From positions 434,001 through 498,000 of the forward strand of contig JAFEMH010000923.1 in assembly GCA_022495995.1 (NCBI GenBank): 64,000 nt of DNA, in the 5' to 3' direction. This DNA is from Adenophora triphylla var. japonica. Its lineage: Eukaryota; Streptophyta; Magnoliopsida; Asterales; Campanulaceae. Under the pieces are notes generated by a model. The model worked only from the letters and a program-made list of their open reading frames with translations, was not told where the DNA came from and ran no database searches. Numbering within the stretch: the stretch's first letter is position 1; each line of letters starts with the position of its first letter. Shown here in pieces: positions 22,083-33,843 of this stretch. The translations under genes and the position numbers were made by a program.

Positions 22083-23700
22083 ATTGGTATCAGAGCCTCT
22101 CAAGTTTTGGATTAAGTTTGAATTCATATAACATATATTTTGCTTTACTTTGATTCTTAATCCTATTGATATCATTATGTTATGATGTTATTTGAATGCT
22201 CTAATTCGTTGCCAGAGTGTTATTATTCATTACTTGATTAAATTCTGAATATGGATTGAAGTTTACTCAAAAGGACATGATGATTCATACAAGATTATCC
22301 CATTGACACAACAGAGCATTTTATGTCGCACAACCGTGTTGGATCTACTTGTGTATTCATATCTTGGTTAAGCGTTAATTTTGCTTACCATTCATCTTTT
22401 GTGTGAAGAAAAATTTTCTGTGAAAAGGGTCTTGCTCGGCCAATTATGAACAGGTGCCTTTTGGAAAAAGCTGTGAGTAGTGACTACACGGGCGTGCAAG
22501 TTATAATGCACGGCCGTGCAAACACTATTCACATATTTTCAAGAAAATTTCAATTTGGTTCGGCTGTGCACTAATGAACTGGTGCAACTCTAATTCATTT
22601 CTAGAGTTGTATTGTGTTAAATTATAATTATAAATTTTTTATTTTACTCAAAAGGCATTCAATTCTTAATTTAAGATTATCCCATTTTGAACATAGCCAC
22701 CATCATTGAATGCGTTGTGAGTTTGTTCAAATGTATAGCCACGCATTTAAAAATGTGTTGTGAGTATGCGGATCTACTTGCTTTGGTTGAATATTGATTC
22801 ACCATTAAGTTAAGAATTGATAGTCAAAATCTGGAAAATTTGACGTTCAGGGTCTGCTCGGCCGAGCACAATCCTTGACTCGGCCGAGCACCCCATTTGT
22901 ATCAGCACAACGTTTGAAAATTTTTAGAAAATGCGCGATCCAACGGTCATGATGCTCGGCCTAGCACCTCTAAGACTCGGCCGAGCACAAGGGATCAGAA
23001 AGGTGTGTTCTCTGGAGTGTTTTGCTCGGCCGAGCACTTTCCTTGACTCGGCCGAGCACGAGTGTTTTGCTCGACCGAGCACTTTCCTTGACTCGGCCGA
23101 GCACCACTTGAATTTTGCCAGATTTTCAAATTTTTAAATATTTTGCTATTTTGGTCAATTTTCATTCATTATTTGAGTAAAAGTATACATTAATTTGTGC
23201 CCTAAAGTGTGATTAATTATATGCTTAACAATTTCATTTATTTCTAAACATTATTGTAGCCAAAGTGATTTACGTTGTTTAGATACGAAATTGTAAAGTG
23301 ATGAATGTTCTTATTGATATGTGATAACATGCTTGTTTCCCAAAGGAGATCTTGTTGTTGACTAATTATTTGCACTCATGGGGTAATAATTGAATAAAAT
23401 GTTTGGTCATTTTGAATACTTTGAACCATCCCAAAGGAAGGCAGGTATTTAAAATGAGTTGTTTATATTCTTTATTGCCGGGTAACAAATGTTTTAAATG
23501 TTAGGACATTTTTTAATACTTGAACTGGCCCAAAGGAAGGCAAGTATTTGAAATGTATTGTTTAAAGTCATTTATTACCCTAAGATAAATTAAATTATGA
23601 GTCAATTCGCAATCCAAAGATTAGTTTTGATGTCATGTTAATTATCTTTTTGATGGGATTCATTGATATAATTAATCACTTTATTCATTATGTAGTTTCT
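22083..23700 (+). other. Copia untranslated leader
   Basis: A 1.6 kb leader between primer site and gag with no convincing ORF. It has two clusters of palindromic GC words: GCACGGCCGTGC at 22508-22519 and the GCTCGGCCGAGC array at 22855-23103, in otherwise AT-rich DNA. Confidence 0.75.
22855..23103. repeat. Array of eight GCTCGGCCGAGC palindromic words in four pairs
   Basis: Words start at about 22855, 22879, 22953, 22974, 23023, 23047, 23069 and 23091. Partners within a pair are 21-24 bases apart and joined by a short spacer often containing CCTTGA. Most are perfect 12-base palindromes; two have one mismatch (GCTCGGCCTAGC, GCTCGACCGAGC). Confidence 0.9.
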
Positions 23701-23705
23701 TATAC

Positions 23706-24470
23706 ATGTTTTGTATTCATTCTTCGTTCTTATTCTCAACAGATTTGATAAACGCTTCATCCATTACTATTACTACTGCTATGAACAATGTTCCAATGCT
23801 TAATGGGATTAACTTTAAAACTTGGAAAATTAATATAATGATGATCTTAGGATGTATGTACATCGATCACGCATTAGGGGAATCAAGTCCCGCTAAAGGA
23901 AATACCGTTATAGAAGGGAAAAATATTGAGCAATGGTAACGGTCCAACCGCGTGAGTCTAATAATCATGGAAATGCAGTTTCAAAGACATTTTTGGACAA
24001 TGTCTCTAAGATCGAAAATGCTGAGTTTTTTCTTGAATTCTTGTGAAAAGTTGTTTCCATTCGGTACAAGGGTGAGGAATATCTTCGGGAGTACATTATT
24101 GAATTATTTCAATTTTCGATCAAACTAATGGCACTTAAGTTAGAGACTTCGGAAGATTTGCTCGTGCACTTAGTTTTAATCTATCTTCCTCCTCAATTTG
24201 GTCCTTTTGAGGTGACCTATAAATGTCAAAAGTACAAGTGGAATATTAATGGATTATTTTCACATATGACACAAGAGGAAGATAGGATGAAATATCTTAA
24301 ATTAGAAAGTACTCAATTAGCATTTACTTCTTCTCGTGGGATTAAGAGAAGAGGGAAGGAAATTGCGGTTGCAAGTAAGAAGCATAAATGATCATAAATT
24401 CAAGAAATGCTTCTTTTGAAAGGACCTTACTCGCATGAAGAACGACTACCATAAGTATCGCGAATGGTAA
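23706..24470 (+). pseudogene. Copia gag remnant
   Basis: The N-terminal part has the copia Gag opening LNGINFKTWKINIMMILGCM (about 23800-23860). The middle (24128-24391) is open and resembles the UBN2-type Gag core (LVHLVLIYLPPQFGPFEVTY). A damaged zinc-knuckle region (KKCFF) follows at about 24405. A stop at about 23937 and frameshifts separate the pieces. Confidence 0.8.
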
Positions 24471-24519
24471 ATTCAGAATGGTATGTCATTTGGTCTTGTT
24501 TGTACTAAGGCAAATTTGA

Positions 24520-25870
24520 TTTCAATTCCGTAATATACATGGTGGTTGTATTTGGTGCAAGAACTCACATTAGTTCATGTATGCAGGGTTGCCTGAATTA
24601 CCGAATCCCAGTGAAGATGAGAAATACATCTATATGGGAGCTGAAAATCCGGTTGAAGTTATAGGCATTGGGACTTTAAGATTAATGATAAGTACTGGCT
24701 ATTATTTTGTACTAAATAATATATTCATTGTACCATCCTTTACATGGAATTTTATATACTCCCTCCGTCCCATTACAAGCCACAAACTTTCCTTTTTGGG
24801 CGTCTCATTACAAACCACAAACTTCCTAAAATGGAAAGGAATCTTTACTATTCCCTCCACTCATTCTCTCTCCTACATTATTTTAATACTCACAACACCA
24901 TTATAATACACTATTCCCTCCACTCATTCTCTCTCCTATTTTACTTTTACACTCACAACATTTATATCATTATTTTTTTCCTTATTCTACGCGTCTACAG
25001 TAATTTTCCTCCTTGTAATGGGACGGAGGGAGTATATCACAGTTTTGGACAAGGAAGGTTACTCTTGTTCTTTTGGTAATAATAAATGTGATCTTTATTT
25101 TAAATTCCTAACTTGTCGGTACTAGTACTTTGTCATATCGATAATCTTAATTTACTTGACACAGTCATGAAAATGAATGAGTCCCATAATAATGAAACCA
25201 AAACTAAAGCCACTAAGCAAAAGTTATCAAGTGTAAATTCTTGTATTCTATGTCATAAGCGTTTGGGTCATATCTCTAAATGGAGAATTGATAAAGCTTA
25301 TGTCAGAGGGAATACTAAAACAACTTGATACTCTGGATAAAACCTTTTGCATTAAGTGTTTTAAAGAAAAATTTACAAACATTAAAGGAAATAGGATCTT
25401 TGAGAGTATCAAACGTCTTGGAACTAATTCATATGGACATTTGTGGACCATTCACTAACCCTTCATGGAATGGTCAACAATATTTCATTACGTTCATGGA
25501 TGATTACTCTCGTTATGGATACATTATTTTCTTCATGTAAAGTCTCAATTATTGGACGTATTGAGTGAATAACGTCCGGGTCCTTCATACTCGCTATCTT
25601 GAAGAGTGTGGGATTGTCCCTCACTACACCATGCCGGGCAAACCTAGCATAGTGTAGTGGAGAGACATAATAGAATCCTTAAGAATATAGTAAGAAGTAT
25701 GTTTTCTTGTACTTCTTTACCTCACCCATTATAGGAGATGCCTTAAAGAACCGCTACTTATATTCTCAATAGAGCTGCTTCAAAGGCTACCGAAAAAACT
25801 CCGTATGGACGTTAAAAACGGTTGGTAGTTACTTAGTAGGGTTTGCTAAGAGATCTAGGAGATATAAATT
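24520..25870 (+). pseudogene. Copia protease-integrase remnant, MITE-interrupted
   Basis: A protease-like segment (24577-24758; FIVPSFTWNF) is interrupted by a MITE at 24759-25032. GAG_pre-integrase follows (CILCHKRLGHISKWRI, about 25235), then an integrase core start (LIHMDICGPF and FITFMDDYSRYGYI, about 25425-25530) and a later piece (VVERHNRILKNIV, about 25656). Frames shift repeatedly and the middle of the integrase core is deleted. Confidence 0.8.
24759..25032. mobile_element. Stowaway-type MITE, 274 bp
   Basis: CTCCCTCCGTCC at the left and GGACGGAGGGAG at the right, with TA on each side (24757-24758, 25033-25034). Interior typical of the family. It landed inside the copia protease region. 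Confidence 0.93.
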
Positions 25871-26090
25871 TTATGACCCGAAAACTAGAACATTTTACGA
25901 GACCGGCAATGCTAGGTTATTTGAGGATGTTGAATTTAGTGGGAGAAAAGGTAATGAGATTTTAAATTTGAAGAGTTAGAGGAACCACTCTATATTCCTT
26001 CAACTTTAGTTCCTGTTGGAAATCTAGTAATTGCACCTGAAATTCAACAAGAACATACAATTCAAAATGATATAGAGACTCCCGTAAATA

Positions 26091-26970
26091 ATGGACAACA
26101 TGAAAATGATTGGACATAAGAAAATTCAACAACCTCAAAATGAGGATGAACCAGTGCCCTTAAGGAGATCTACTAGAGAAAGAAGAAGTGCTATTTCGTA
26201 TATTTATGATATGTATATTGCGGAGAATGAGGACACCTTAGGTTTAGTGGGAGATGATCTAATCACCTTCCATGAAGCCATTAATAGTCCTAATTTTCAT
26301 AAGTGGATCAATGCCATTAATGAGGAGTTAAAATCAATAAAAGACAATGACATTTGGGATCTTGTCCCATTACCTGAAGGTGTAAAACCTATTGGTTATA
26401 AATTGATATTTAAAACCAAAAGGGATTAGCAAGGTAATGTGGAAAGATATAAGGCACGTCTTGTGCTAAGGGATTTACTCAAAAGGAAGGCATTGATTAT
26501 AAAGAAACATTTTTTTCGGTATATTCTAAAACCTCTTTTAGGATCATTATGGCATTAGTGGCACATTATGATCTTGAGCTTCATCAAATGGATGTTAAGA
26601 CGGCTTTTCTCAATAAAGACATTGAGGAAAACATATATATGAGGAAACCAGAAATGGTGACTGATTCAGATCAAACTAATCAATTAGTTTGTAAACTTAA
26701 GAAATTCATTTATGGCCTCAAGCAAGTTTCTCGTCAATAGTATTTAAAATTTAATCAAGTTATTCTTTCATTTTGTTTTGAAACGAATCTTGGTGAAAGA
26801 TCTTAGTAAGGCATCTTTTGTATTAGGAATCCAAATTCATCGTGATCATTCACGAGGTATTTTGGGATTATCACAAAAGAGCTATATAGAGAAGGTATTA
26901 CAAAGGTTTGGCATGAAAAATTATAAACAACATGACACCCCTTCTCTAAAGGAGATAAAATCAGTTTAAA
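26091..26970 (+). pseudogene. Copia reverse transcriptase remnant lacking the active site
   Basis: The N-terminal RT region is open from about 26091 to 26429 (FHEAINSPNFHKWINAINEEL, NDIWDLVPLP). The second segment (26549-26740) has HQMDVKTAFLN and FIYGLKQVSRQ. The third (26778-26969) has FVLGIQIHRDHSRGILGLSQ. The stretch that should carry YVDD, between the second and third segments, is missing or scrambled near 26740-26780. Confidence 0.85.
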
Positions 26971-27480
26971 GTAATGTCCTAAAATTAATTTTGAATCCAA
27001 GTATATGAAAAATATCCCTTATGCACCGGTAGTAGGAAGCTTAATGTATGAGCAAGTCTGTACTCGTCCAGACCTTGCATTTATTATTGGGATGCTTTGT
27101 CAATACCAAAGCAATTCGGAAAGAAGAACATTAAGTCGCATCTAAAAGAATAATGAAGTATCTATAAAACATTAAACTACACACTTATGTATACAAAATG
27201 GGATCATTTTGAGATCATTAGGTATTCCGATTCTGTTTTACTGGATGCAAAGATGTCGAAAGACATCATATAGTTATGTCTCTTGTTGAAGAGAAATAAA
27301 GTATAAAATGAACAAATAGATATGCAACTTATAGGATCAAACTCCATGTTATTGGATCCATTTTATAAAGCGTTATCTCTTTTGATGTTTCACGAGCATA
27401 CTGCTCATATGGGTGAAACGATTTTGATAATGCATAATATAGTGGGAGTTTGTGTTGTACTTTATTTGCTATTTATTTTA
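26971..27480 (+). pseudogene. Copia RNase H remnant
   Basis: Recognisable pieces are YAPVVGSLMYEQVCTRPDLAF (about 27019-27081) and FHEHTAHMG near the Pol C-terminus (about 27388). The catalytic middle is frameshifted. Confidence 0.7.
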
Positions 27481-27808
27481 TTCATATTGATCTCATTTGG
27501 TTAATAAGGACTAGTTGATGGAATATATATATATATGCTTTAATATATATTCATTAAGTGTTTCATGCTACACATCTATACTTAATCTATGTCATTTAGT
27601 TGAACATATATTTGTGACTAATGTGTGTTTAGTTGCGAATCAATTACAACGACTGCCCCTTTAGTTCCTATACTTGTGAAACTAATGGACGAGATTGTTT
27701 TAGAATGACAATGAAGTGCACATATGGATTGTCATTTACATTATGAATATGATTTTATGAGGGTTTGTTAAAGTATAAACACATATTTGGGCAATCCTAG
27801 TGGGAGAT

Positions 27809-28297
27809 TGTAAGAACATGGATTGCAAAATGTGTATACTTAATAAATATAAGTGACATGTAGACGTACATGTATAAATCATTAAAATAATGTTATTGTA
27901 AAGTATAGAAATATTAATTAAATGTGTAGAATTCCGAGGTGGAAATTACCTATTTATGATGGGCAGAATGGTAATTTCACACCGCTTAATTGAAAGGGTG
28001 CAGTCCCTTGATGAGGTGCCATTGTTTCCTATATATAGAGGCCTACCATCAGCCTAGAAACTACTACATTATTCTTATATACTCTCTCTATAATCTTAGT
28101 TTTAAGGAAGGCATTCATCATCAAGAAGATCTACATTTCCCTCCTTAATTTTCTTCTTCTTCTCTTCCTTCCTTTGCAAGAACAACATCAAGTAACAAGA
28201 TGAACTCAACAGGTATCACACTTCCGCCTTCATCTTCTTCTCTTACTTAATCTAGACTTGAGTGCTTTCGGGTTATTGGAATAGGAATGTTCCAACA
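27809..28297 (+). repeat. Copia 3' LTR
   Basis: 489 bp, very similar to the 5' LTR. Its right edge abuts a SIRE-like copia RT gene (minus strand) in mid-codon context. Confidence 0.92.
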
Positions 28298-28632
28298 GTC
28301 ATGGCATCTACAAAATCTTTTAAACATGTTTGAGATGTAGATCCATAAACTGTGTCATCAACATAGATTTGAGCAATAACAAGTTCTTTACCATGTCTAA
28401 GTATAAACAAAGTTCTATCTGCCTCACCTCTAATAAATCCATATTCTAGAAGAAAACTAGTTAAACGACCATACCATGCTCGTGGAGCTTGTTTTAACCC
28501 ATAAAGAGCTTTATAAAGTCTACAAACATGATGTTGTTGAAGTGGATCTTCGAAACCTTTTGGTTGTTCAACAAAGATTTCTTCATCCAAATATCCGTTT
28601 AAAAAAGTTGCGTTAACATCCATTTGATACAA
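28298..28632 (-). pseudogene. SIRE-like copia RT, central part
   Basis: Open frame with MDVNATFLNGYLDEEIFVEQ, ALYGLKQAPRAWYGRL and the catalytic YVDD (about 28345-28356 on the minus strand). Truncated shortly after YVDD by the junction at 28297. It is one frameshift away from the upstream part of pol. Confidence 0.9.
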
Positions 28633-28658
28633 GTGATCTTAAGATAACAAGAAATGGC

Positions 28659-29693
28659 TTAGATAAGTCTTATGGATTCAAGTCTAGCCACAGGTGTGAA
28701 TGTCTCATCATAATCAAAACCTTCTACTTGTGTATATCCTTGAGCCACAAGATGAGCCTTGTTCCTAATAATATTACCCTTTTCATTTTTTTTATTTTTA
28801 AAAATCAATTTTGTCTCAATAATATTAGCATTAGGGGGACGTGGTACTAAAAACCAAATGTTATTAAGGGTAAATTGTTCAAGCTCCTCTTGCATGGCTT
28901 GAATCCAATAATTATCTTTCAAGGCTTCAACTACATTCTTAGGTTCTAGGGAATAAACATAACATGAGTGCTTTACCTTTGCGTATGTGGTGGATATGCA
29001 CACATACCTTACCATGTCTCGGTAGTTAATTTGCTCCTTGTGTCTTGTTTGAATGCAATCATTCACCTCTCCTATTACATGTGAGGTAGGGTGCTTTCTT
29101 CTAACACTAGCATGTGGATCCCTTCTCATTTCCTCATGAGCAGCATCAGTATTCTCTCCCTCATTCGCTGTTCTGGAATCAGGTGTTACCAGAGGTGCTA
29201 TCTCATCACTGATAGGACTTTCGTTAGCACCAGTGTTAACATCTGTGTAAACATTTGTGTTAACATCAGTGTTATCACATATTTGGCTTTCCACTTGAGC
29301 CTCGTCCAACAGTTCTAGAGGTGATTCTTGAACACTTTCACCTGCAATGCTTGAAGGATCATCAAAAGCAATGTTTACAGATTCTTGGATGGTTTTTAAT
29401 CTCAGATTATAAACCCTATATGCATGACTATTTTGTGCATATCCAAGAAAAATAGCCCTATCACTTTTAGAATCAAGTTTTCCTAAATAATCCCGGCCAT
29501 TCAATATAAAGCACCCACACCCAAAAACATGAAAATAGTGAACCTTTGGTTTTCTACCATTCAAAATTTCATAGGGTGTCATTGTGATTCCGATTCTAAG
29601 AAAGACTCTATTGACAGTATGACAAGCTGTACTTAGTGCCTCTGCCCAAAATCTTTTCGAGATTCTTTTAGAAAACAACATTACTCTAGTCAT
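28659..29693 (-). pseudogene. SIRE-like copia integrase C-terminal part and RT N-terminal part
   Basis: An uninterrupted 344-codon frame. The start is the integrase C-terminal side (FWAEALSTACHTVNRVFLR, YEILNGRKPKVHYFHVFGC), then a variable linker with repeated Asn-Thr-Asp-Val words (about residues 140-155), then the RT start (NYWIQAMQEELEQF, AHLVAQGYTQVEGFDYDETF). A frameshift near 28650 separates it from the catalytic RT part. Confidence 0.9.
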
Positions 29694-29772
29694 TTCAAGT
29701 AATGTCCGATTTTTTCTCTCAACAATCCCATTTTATTGGGGGTGTTTTAGGTGCTAAAAATTCATGATGAAT

Positions 29773-30264
29773 TCATTTCCTTTCACAAAAAGTTGAAAAA
29801 GAAACATTATCAAACTCCTTTCCATGATCAGACCTAATACGAAAAATAGAAGCACAAAACAAGTTTTTGACCTTAGAGTGTAAGATTTTAAATTTTTCAA
29901 AGGTTTCTGATTTATCTCTCAAAAAATAAATCCAAGTAAACCTAGAAAAGTCATCAACAATGACATAAACATATCTCTTACCTCCAAAACTTTCTACCTC
30001 GACTGGACCCATCAAATCCATATGTAGAAATTGAAAATAATGTGTTGCCCCAAAGTGTTCCTCAAAGTATTGGGCAGCATTGTGGGCAACACGAGTTTGT
30101 TTTCCTTTAAGACAATCCTCACAAATCACTTTTTCTTTGAATTCCAACTTAGGAACTCCTCTCACAGCATCTAGCTTAAGAATTATTTCTATATGACGAA
30201 AATGAATATGCCCAAATTTTTGATGCCACAAAGTGGTAACATCAATCTTAGCCGAATAGCACAC
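29773..30264 (-). pseudogene. SIRE-like copia GAG_pre-integrase and integrase core
   Basis: Begins with the pre-integrase H-C region (LWHQKFGHIHFRHIE, VICEDCLKGKQTR) and enters the integrase core (HMDLMGPVEVESFGGKRY, VIVDDFSRFTWIYFLR, then RSDHGKEF). Both early core aspartates are present. A frameshift at about 29760 precedes the last part of integrase. Confidence 0.9.
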
Positions 30265-30306
30265 CTTTTTATCTTCAACAAGATAACAAATATCACTAGA
30301 TCTAGT

Positions 30307-31107
30307 TCATGACATTACACAAATATTATCATAAGTTTTCTTGTTGAATTTTACCTCTAAATTGTCATCACAAAGTTGACTAATGCTAATCAAGTTAGCA
30401 ACAAGACCATCAACAAGTAAGACATTTTTTAAGGTGGGGAAATCAGGCATATTAAGTGTCCCTTTCCTAATGATTGTACTCTTATTACCACCACCATAAG
30501 TAACACTACCCCCATGTATTGATTCATAGTCAGTTAAAAATGACTTTGTTCCTGTCATATGACGTGAACACCCACTGTCAAAATACCATGAACCCTCTAC
30601 ATTTGTTTTCAAAGCACTATAAACTACATCACATCTAAGATTAGATTTGGGTTTCCATGTTTTCTTCTTTGAACTTTTGGCTTTCTGACAGACAGTGTTA
30701 TTTGAAGTGCTATCTGAAATAGTGGACAACACTTCTGATAACACTATAGAACTGGACTGTTTCTTTAAAAAATATTGACACTTATTTTTAAAATGTCCAG
30801 TAGTGTGACAATATTTGCATACTTTAGCAGTGTCAGAAGAGTCAGAAACGAAAGTATTTTTATCAGAATCGAGTTCCTTAACAAAACACATTTCACTTTC
30901 ATCAATAGATAAAGAAGAAGCAATTTTATCTAAGGAATCTTGAAAACCAATACCTGCCTTGAGAGGGTTACTCAAATTGAGGATCTCATCCAGTTTGGAA
31001 GATCCTGTGTTGAGTTTCTTAAGTGTGGTCTCGGCAAGAGACAACTTGGCCTTGACTTTATCCAACATAGCATCCTTCTTGCTAAGTTGGACCTCTAGTT
31101 TAGTCAA
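30307..31107 (-). pseudogene. SIRE-like copia gag C-terminus and aspartic protease
   Basis: Open frame of 266 codons: a coiled-coil-like charged N-terminal part, zinc knuckle CKYCHTTGHFKNKC (about residues 97-110), then protease with catalytic WYFDSGCSRHMTG (about residues 173-185) and a VDGLVANLISISQL segment. Within the polyprotein it would cleave Gag-Pol. Stops bound it on both sides. Confidence 0.9.
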
Positions 31108-31424
31108 GCTTTCTTTCAGATTATGATTTTATTTGGTTAAGAAGGTCACCTTCTTGTTCTCCTTTTTCTATTCGACAAGACGTTCTTCGTAGAGATTCTT
31201 CAACCCATCTATGAGCTCATCCTTACTCAACATATCCTCTTGAGAGTTTCCTGTATCAAGGTCAGTTGAACCCATGAAGCAAATAGCATTAGAAAACTGA
31301 AGTTGTTATAACTTCTGAGTGTGGTTTCAGGTGTTACCTGAGATTGGGTAATACTAGTGATAACACTTCCAGTATTCGAGTCACAAACAGTGGCCAACAT
31401 TGCTGTCAATTCTGGATCATTAAC

Positions 31425-32171
31425 TTAGGCTGGTCCCTCGTCTTCATTGTCACTGAGGGACACCCACAATTTCTTTCCCATCTTCCTTAAAGAGTTTGCA
31501 CACTCAATTGCATAGTGACCCCATCCAGAACAAGCATGACATTGAATTGAATCAATGTACTTGGGATCGGACCTAGATTGATCGGAAGATGCCCTTCTCA
31601 TTGGGTTAGCCTTTTGAGAAGATGGAAATGACATCTTTGGCATCGAATCATACACCTTAGTTTCTTGCTCCTTTGCTTTTACCTACACATTCTCTTTGTT
31701 AATCTTTCTAACCATAGAGTTATATTTCTTAGCAAGTAAAGCAATACTAGCATTTTCATCCAATTCCTCAAAACCCTCTTCATCCTCGTCTTTTTGAAGA
31801 TCTGAGGACTGAATTTTCAAGGCTATATTCTTGCCCTTAGTGGCTTCACTTTTTTCGACAAGATTTAGCTCAAAGGTTTTTAAAATACTCATTAAAGTAT
31901 TGAAATCCATAGTAGAAAGATTGTGAGTTTTTTCAATAGATGAAACTTTTATATTGAAGCGCTCCGGAAGGGTTCTTATGGCTTTTGAAACAAGTTGTTT
32001 GTTGGTAAAATGTTCACCTAAAACTTGACCTTCATTTGCAAGGTCAAACAATTTTTCAAAACAAGAAGAAATATTTTCATCTTCATCCATCCTTGATCTT
32101 TCAAATATGCTAGTGAGCCTTCTAAGCCTAGTTTCACGCACACTACCATCACCTTCACAAAATCTTTGCAA
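31425..32171 (-). pseudogene. SIRE-like copia gag core and zinc knuckle
   Basis: 31683-32171 is open and matches the UBN2/Gag core (FCEGDGSVRETRLRRLTSIFE, LVSKAIRTLPERF, FNTLMSILKTFELNL). A stop separates it from 31425-31655, which has the CCHC knuckle CHACSGWGHYAIEC. The Gag N-terminus is frameshifted at about 32275-32520. Confidence 0.85.
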
Positions 32172-32551
32172 AATATCCCAAGCTTTCTTAGTCGTGGGAG
32201 TGTTTTGAATGAGTTTAAAAATATGAATGTCTACCCATTCATAAATAGCATTAAGTGTTTTTCATTGAAACTAGCTAGGCTATTTTCTTCATTGGTTCAC
32301 TCGGATTCAGGTTTAATTTGAACATCACCATCCTCATCCGGGAGAAACATTGGAAGAGAATACCCATTGATAACAGATCAACAAGCCCGAAGATCAACTG
32401 ATTTGATATGCGAGCGAAGACGGATCTTTCAATAAGCATAATTTGACCCATCGAGAACAGGAAGTCTCTTTTGGTTAGGATTAGCCGGATCATAAGCCAT
32501 GACAACTGGATCAAGCACTTAGTATGCCAAGTAACCTACTCTGATACCAAT

Positions 32552-33843
32552 TGAAATTGTCACTGGCCTGTTTGCAAGTGTTATCAAAAAGGTTGATAGC
32601 ACAACTGACAACACTTATGGTAACACACACAACAGGATTTAAAAACAATTTGTAAAACAAAGCAGTTTTGCACCGGAAGTAAAAGCATAAACACAAGAAA
32701 TAATTTTTCTCAAGTTATATAATATATAACTCGAGGGCCCGCTTAGGCAAGATCTTATATTCTCAATGATATGATTACAAGACCGAAGTTGTTCCCTATC
32801 TATATAACAACGAAGAACTAGGAACTAAGATCATTTACGAAGTTCTATCCTAGCCACGACACAATCAAGTCCCAAGACGTTGAAGGTGGAAAATAGTTTG
32901 TGGGAGGAAGAAACTAATAGAGCCGAGAAGTAAATAATCTTTTCTTGTGCAAGTTGTATGTGTGATGCTCGACATATTTCTCCTTGTCAAAACACTTGCT
33001 ATTTATAGCCTTCAAATGCTTGGAGGCTACTCTAGTAACAATCTTGAACTGGATCGGATAAGATGGAGGTGTTGTTGGGCTTGTTGAGCTAAAGACTTGG
33101 TCAATTCCTTGAATATAGAAACCGCTTTTCTTTGTGCTCAAGTCCTAGATTTAACCTCTTGTACCCACGTGCTTTCTTGTGTTTGTACTCTCTATTTGTT
33201 CAGTAATATCACCTTTGAACAGGTCTTCCCAGGTGGTTCCTTCAGTTGTTACGAGTTATGCATAAATCCTCATTTATGCGTAACTCTCCATTTGACTCAT
33301 TCTTCCATCCTTGTAGCTTATCTTCTCATGGTTATTACCTGTAAATTAGACTAACAACAAACATATATTTTGCAACTATAGTTATACAATATAACATATG
33401 AAAGAAATGTTCAATTAATAAATTCAGACCGTGTTTGGTAACACTTTAAAAGTGTTGTCACTACTCATGGTAACACCTTCGTCTGATGACACTCAGGAAG
33501 TGTTGACAGCACTAGTGGTAATACCACTATACTGCACTTACAGTATTTATACTGCCTACTTCTAACCTCTCAGGTTTTTCAAACCCTGCTTTGATTTGCA
33601 GCGGAACTGCTCCAGTCCGGACCCATGGAGCGATCGCCCTACCTAGGCGCGCGACCGCCCCCTACGTATGGCGTGATCACCCCCAAGGTGCGCGTAATCG
33701 CCCGATCTTGACAGAAACTTGACACGACCCTGTCCCATAGCTCCGCGCGATCGCCCCTTTAGGTGTGTCACTGGAAATTCAAATTTGCTTATTTAATCCT
33801 CCAATTCAGGCGTTCACAAACATAGATGGCACCAAACCCAACA
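32552..33843 (-). repeat. LTR (about 1.29 kb) lying between two copia interiors
   Basis: Read on the minus strand it begins TGTTGGGTTTGG and ends CAATTTCA. A polypurine tract of the Tork-like interior is immediately upstream, and the primer site of the SIRE-like interior is immediately downstream. It is either one LTR shared by a tandem recombination product or a composite of two LTRs. It has GC words at 33629-33757 and several GTGTTGTCA / TGATAACAC words (32577-32640, 33435-33530). Confidence 0.75.
33629..33757. repeat. Run of GCGATCGCCC / GCGACCGCCC words in an LTR
   Basis: Words start at about 33630, 33651, 33671 and 33692 (steps of 20-21 bases), with a fifth at 33747. They form a sharp GC island in AT-rich DNA. 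Confidence 0.85.

Larger units (their letters stand above)
21593..28297 (+). mobile_element. Ty1/copia retrotransposon with two LTRs and decayed interior
   Basis: LTRs at 21593-22082 and 27809-28297 (starting TGTAAGAACATGG, ending GTTCCAACA), primer site TGGTATCAGAGC at 22085-22096, polypurine tract TAGTGGGAGA at about 27799. Domain order gag, protease, integrase, RT, RNase H is copia. The flanks differ: terpene synthase on the left (ATTTC) and a SIRE-like copia RT on the right (GTCAT), so no target duplication is present. That points to recombination between two insertions. Reading frames are broken throughout and the RT active-site segment is missing. Confidence 0.9.
28298..32551 (-). mobile_element. 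SIRE-like Ty1/copia interior (minus strand), 3'-truncated
   Basis: Runs right to left: primer site (TGGTATCAGAG as the complement of 32539-32549), gag, zinc knuckles, protease, integrase, RT. The element stops inside RT at 28298, where the copia LTR of the preceding element is joined. Sequence style (CHACSGWGHYAIECAN knuckle, EGFDYDETFTPVARLESIRL in RT) fits the SIRE/Maximus lineage. RNase H and the 3' LTR are absent. Confidence 0.88.

Noticed and set aside
22855..23103. CRISPR-like impression of the repeated GCTCGGCCGAGC words
   Set aside because: Units are too short, irregularly paired and in a plant retrotransposon leader; no cas genes.
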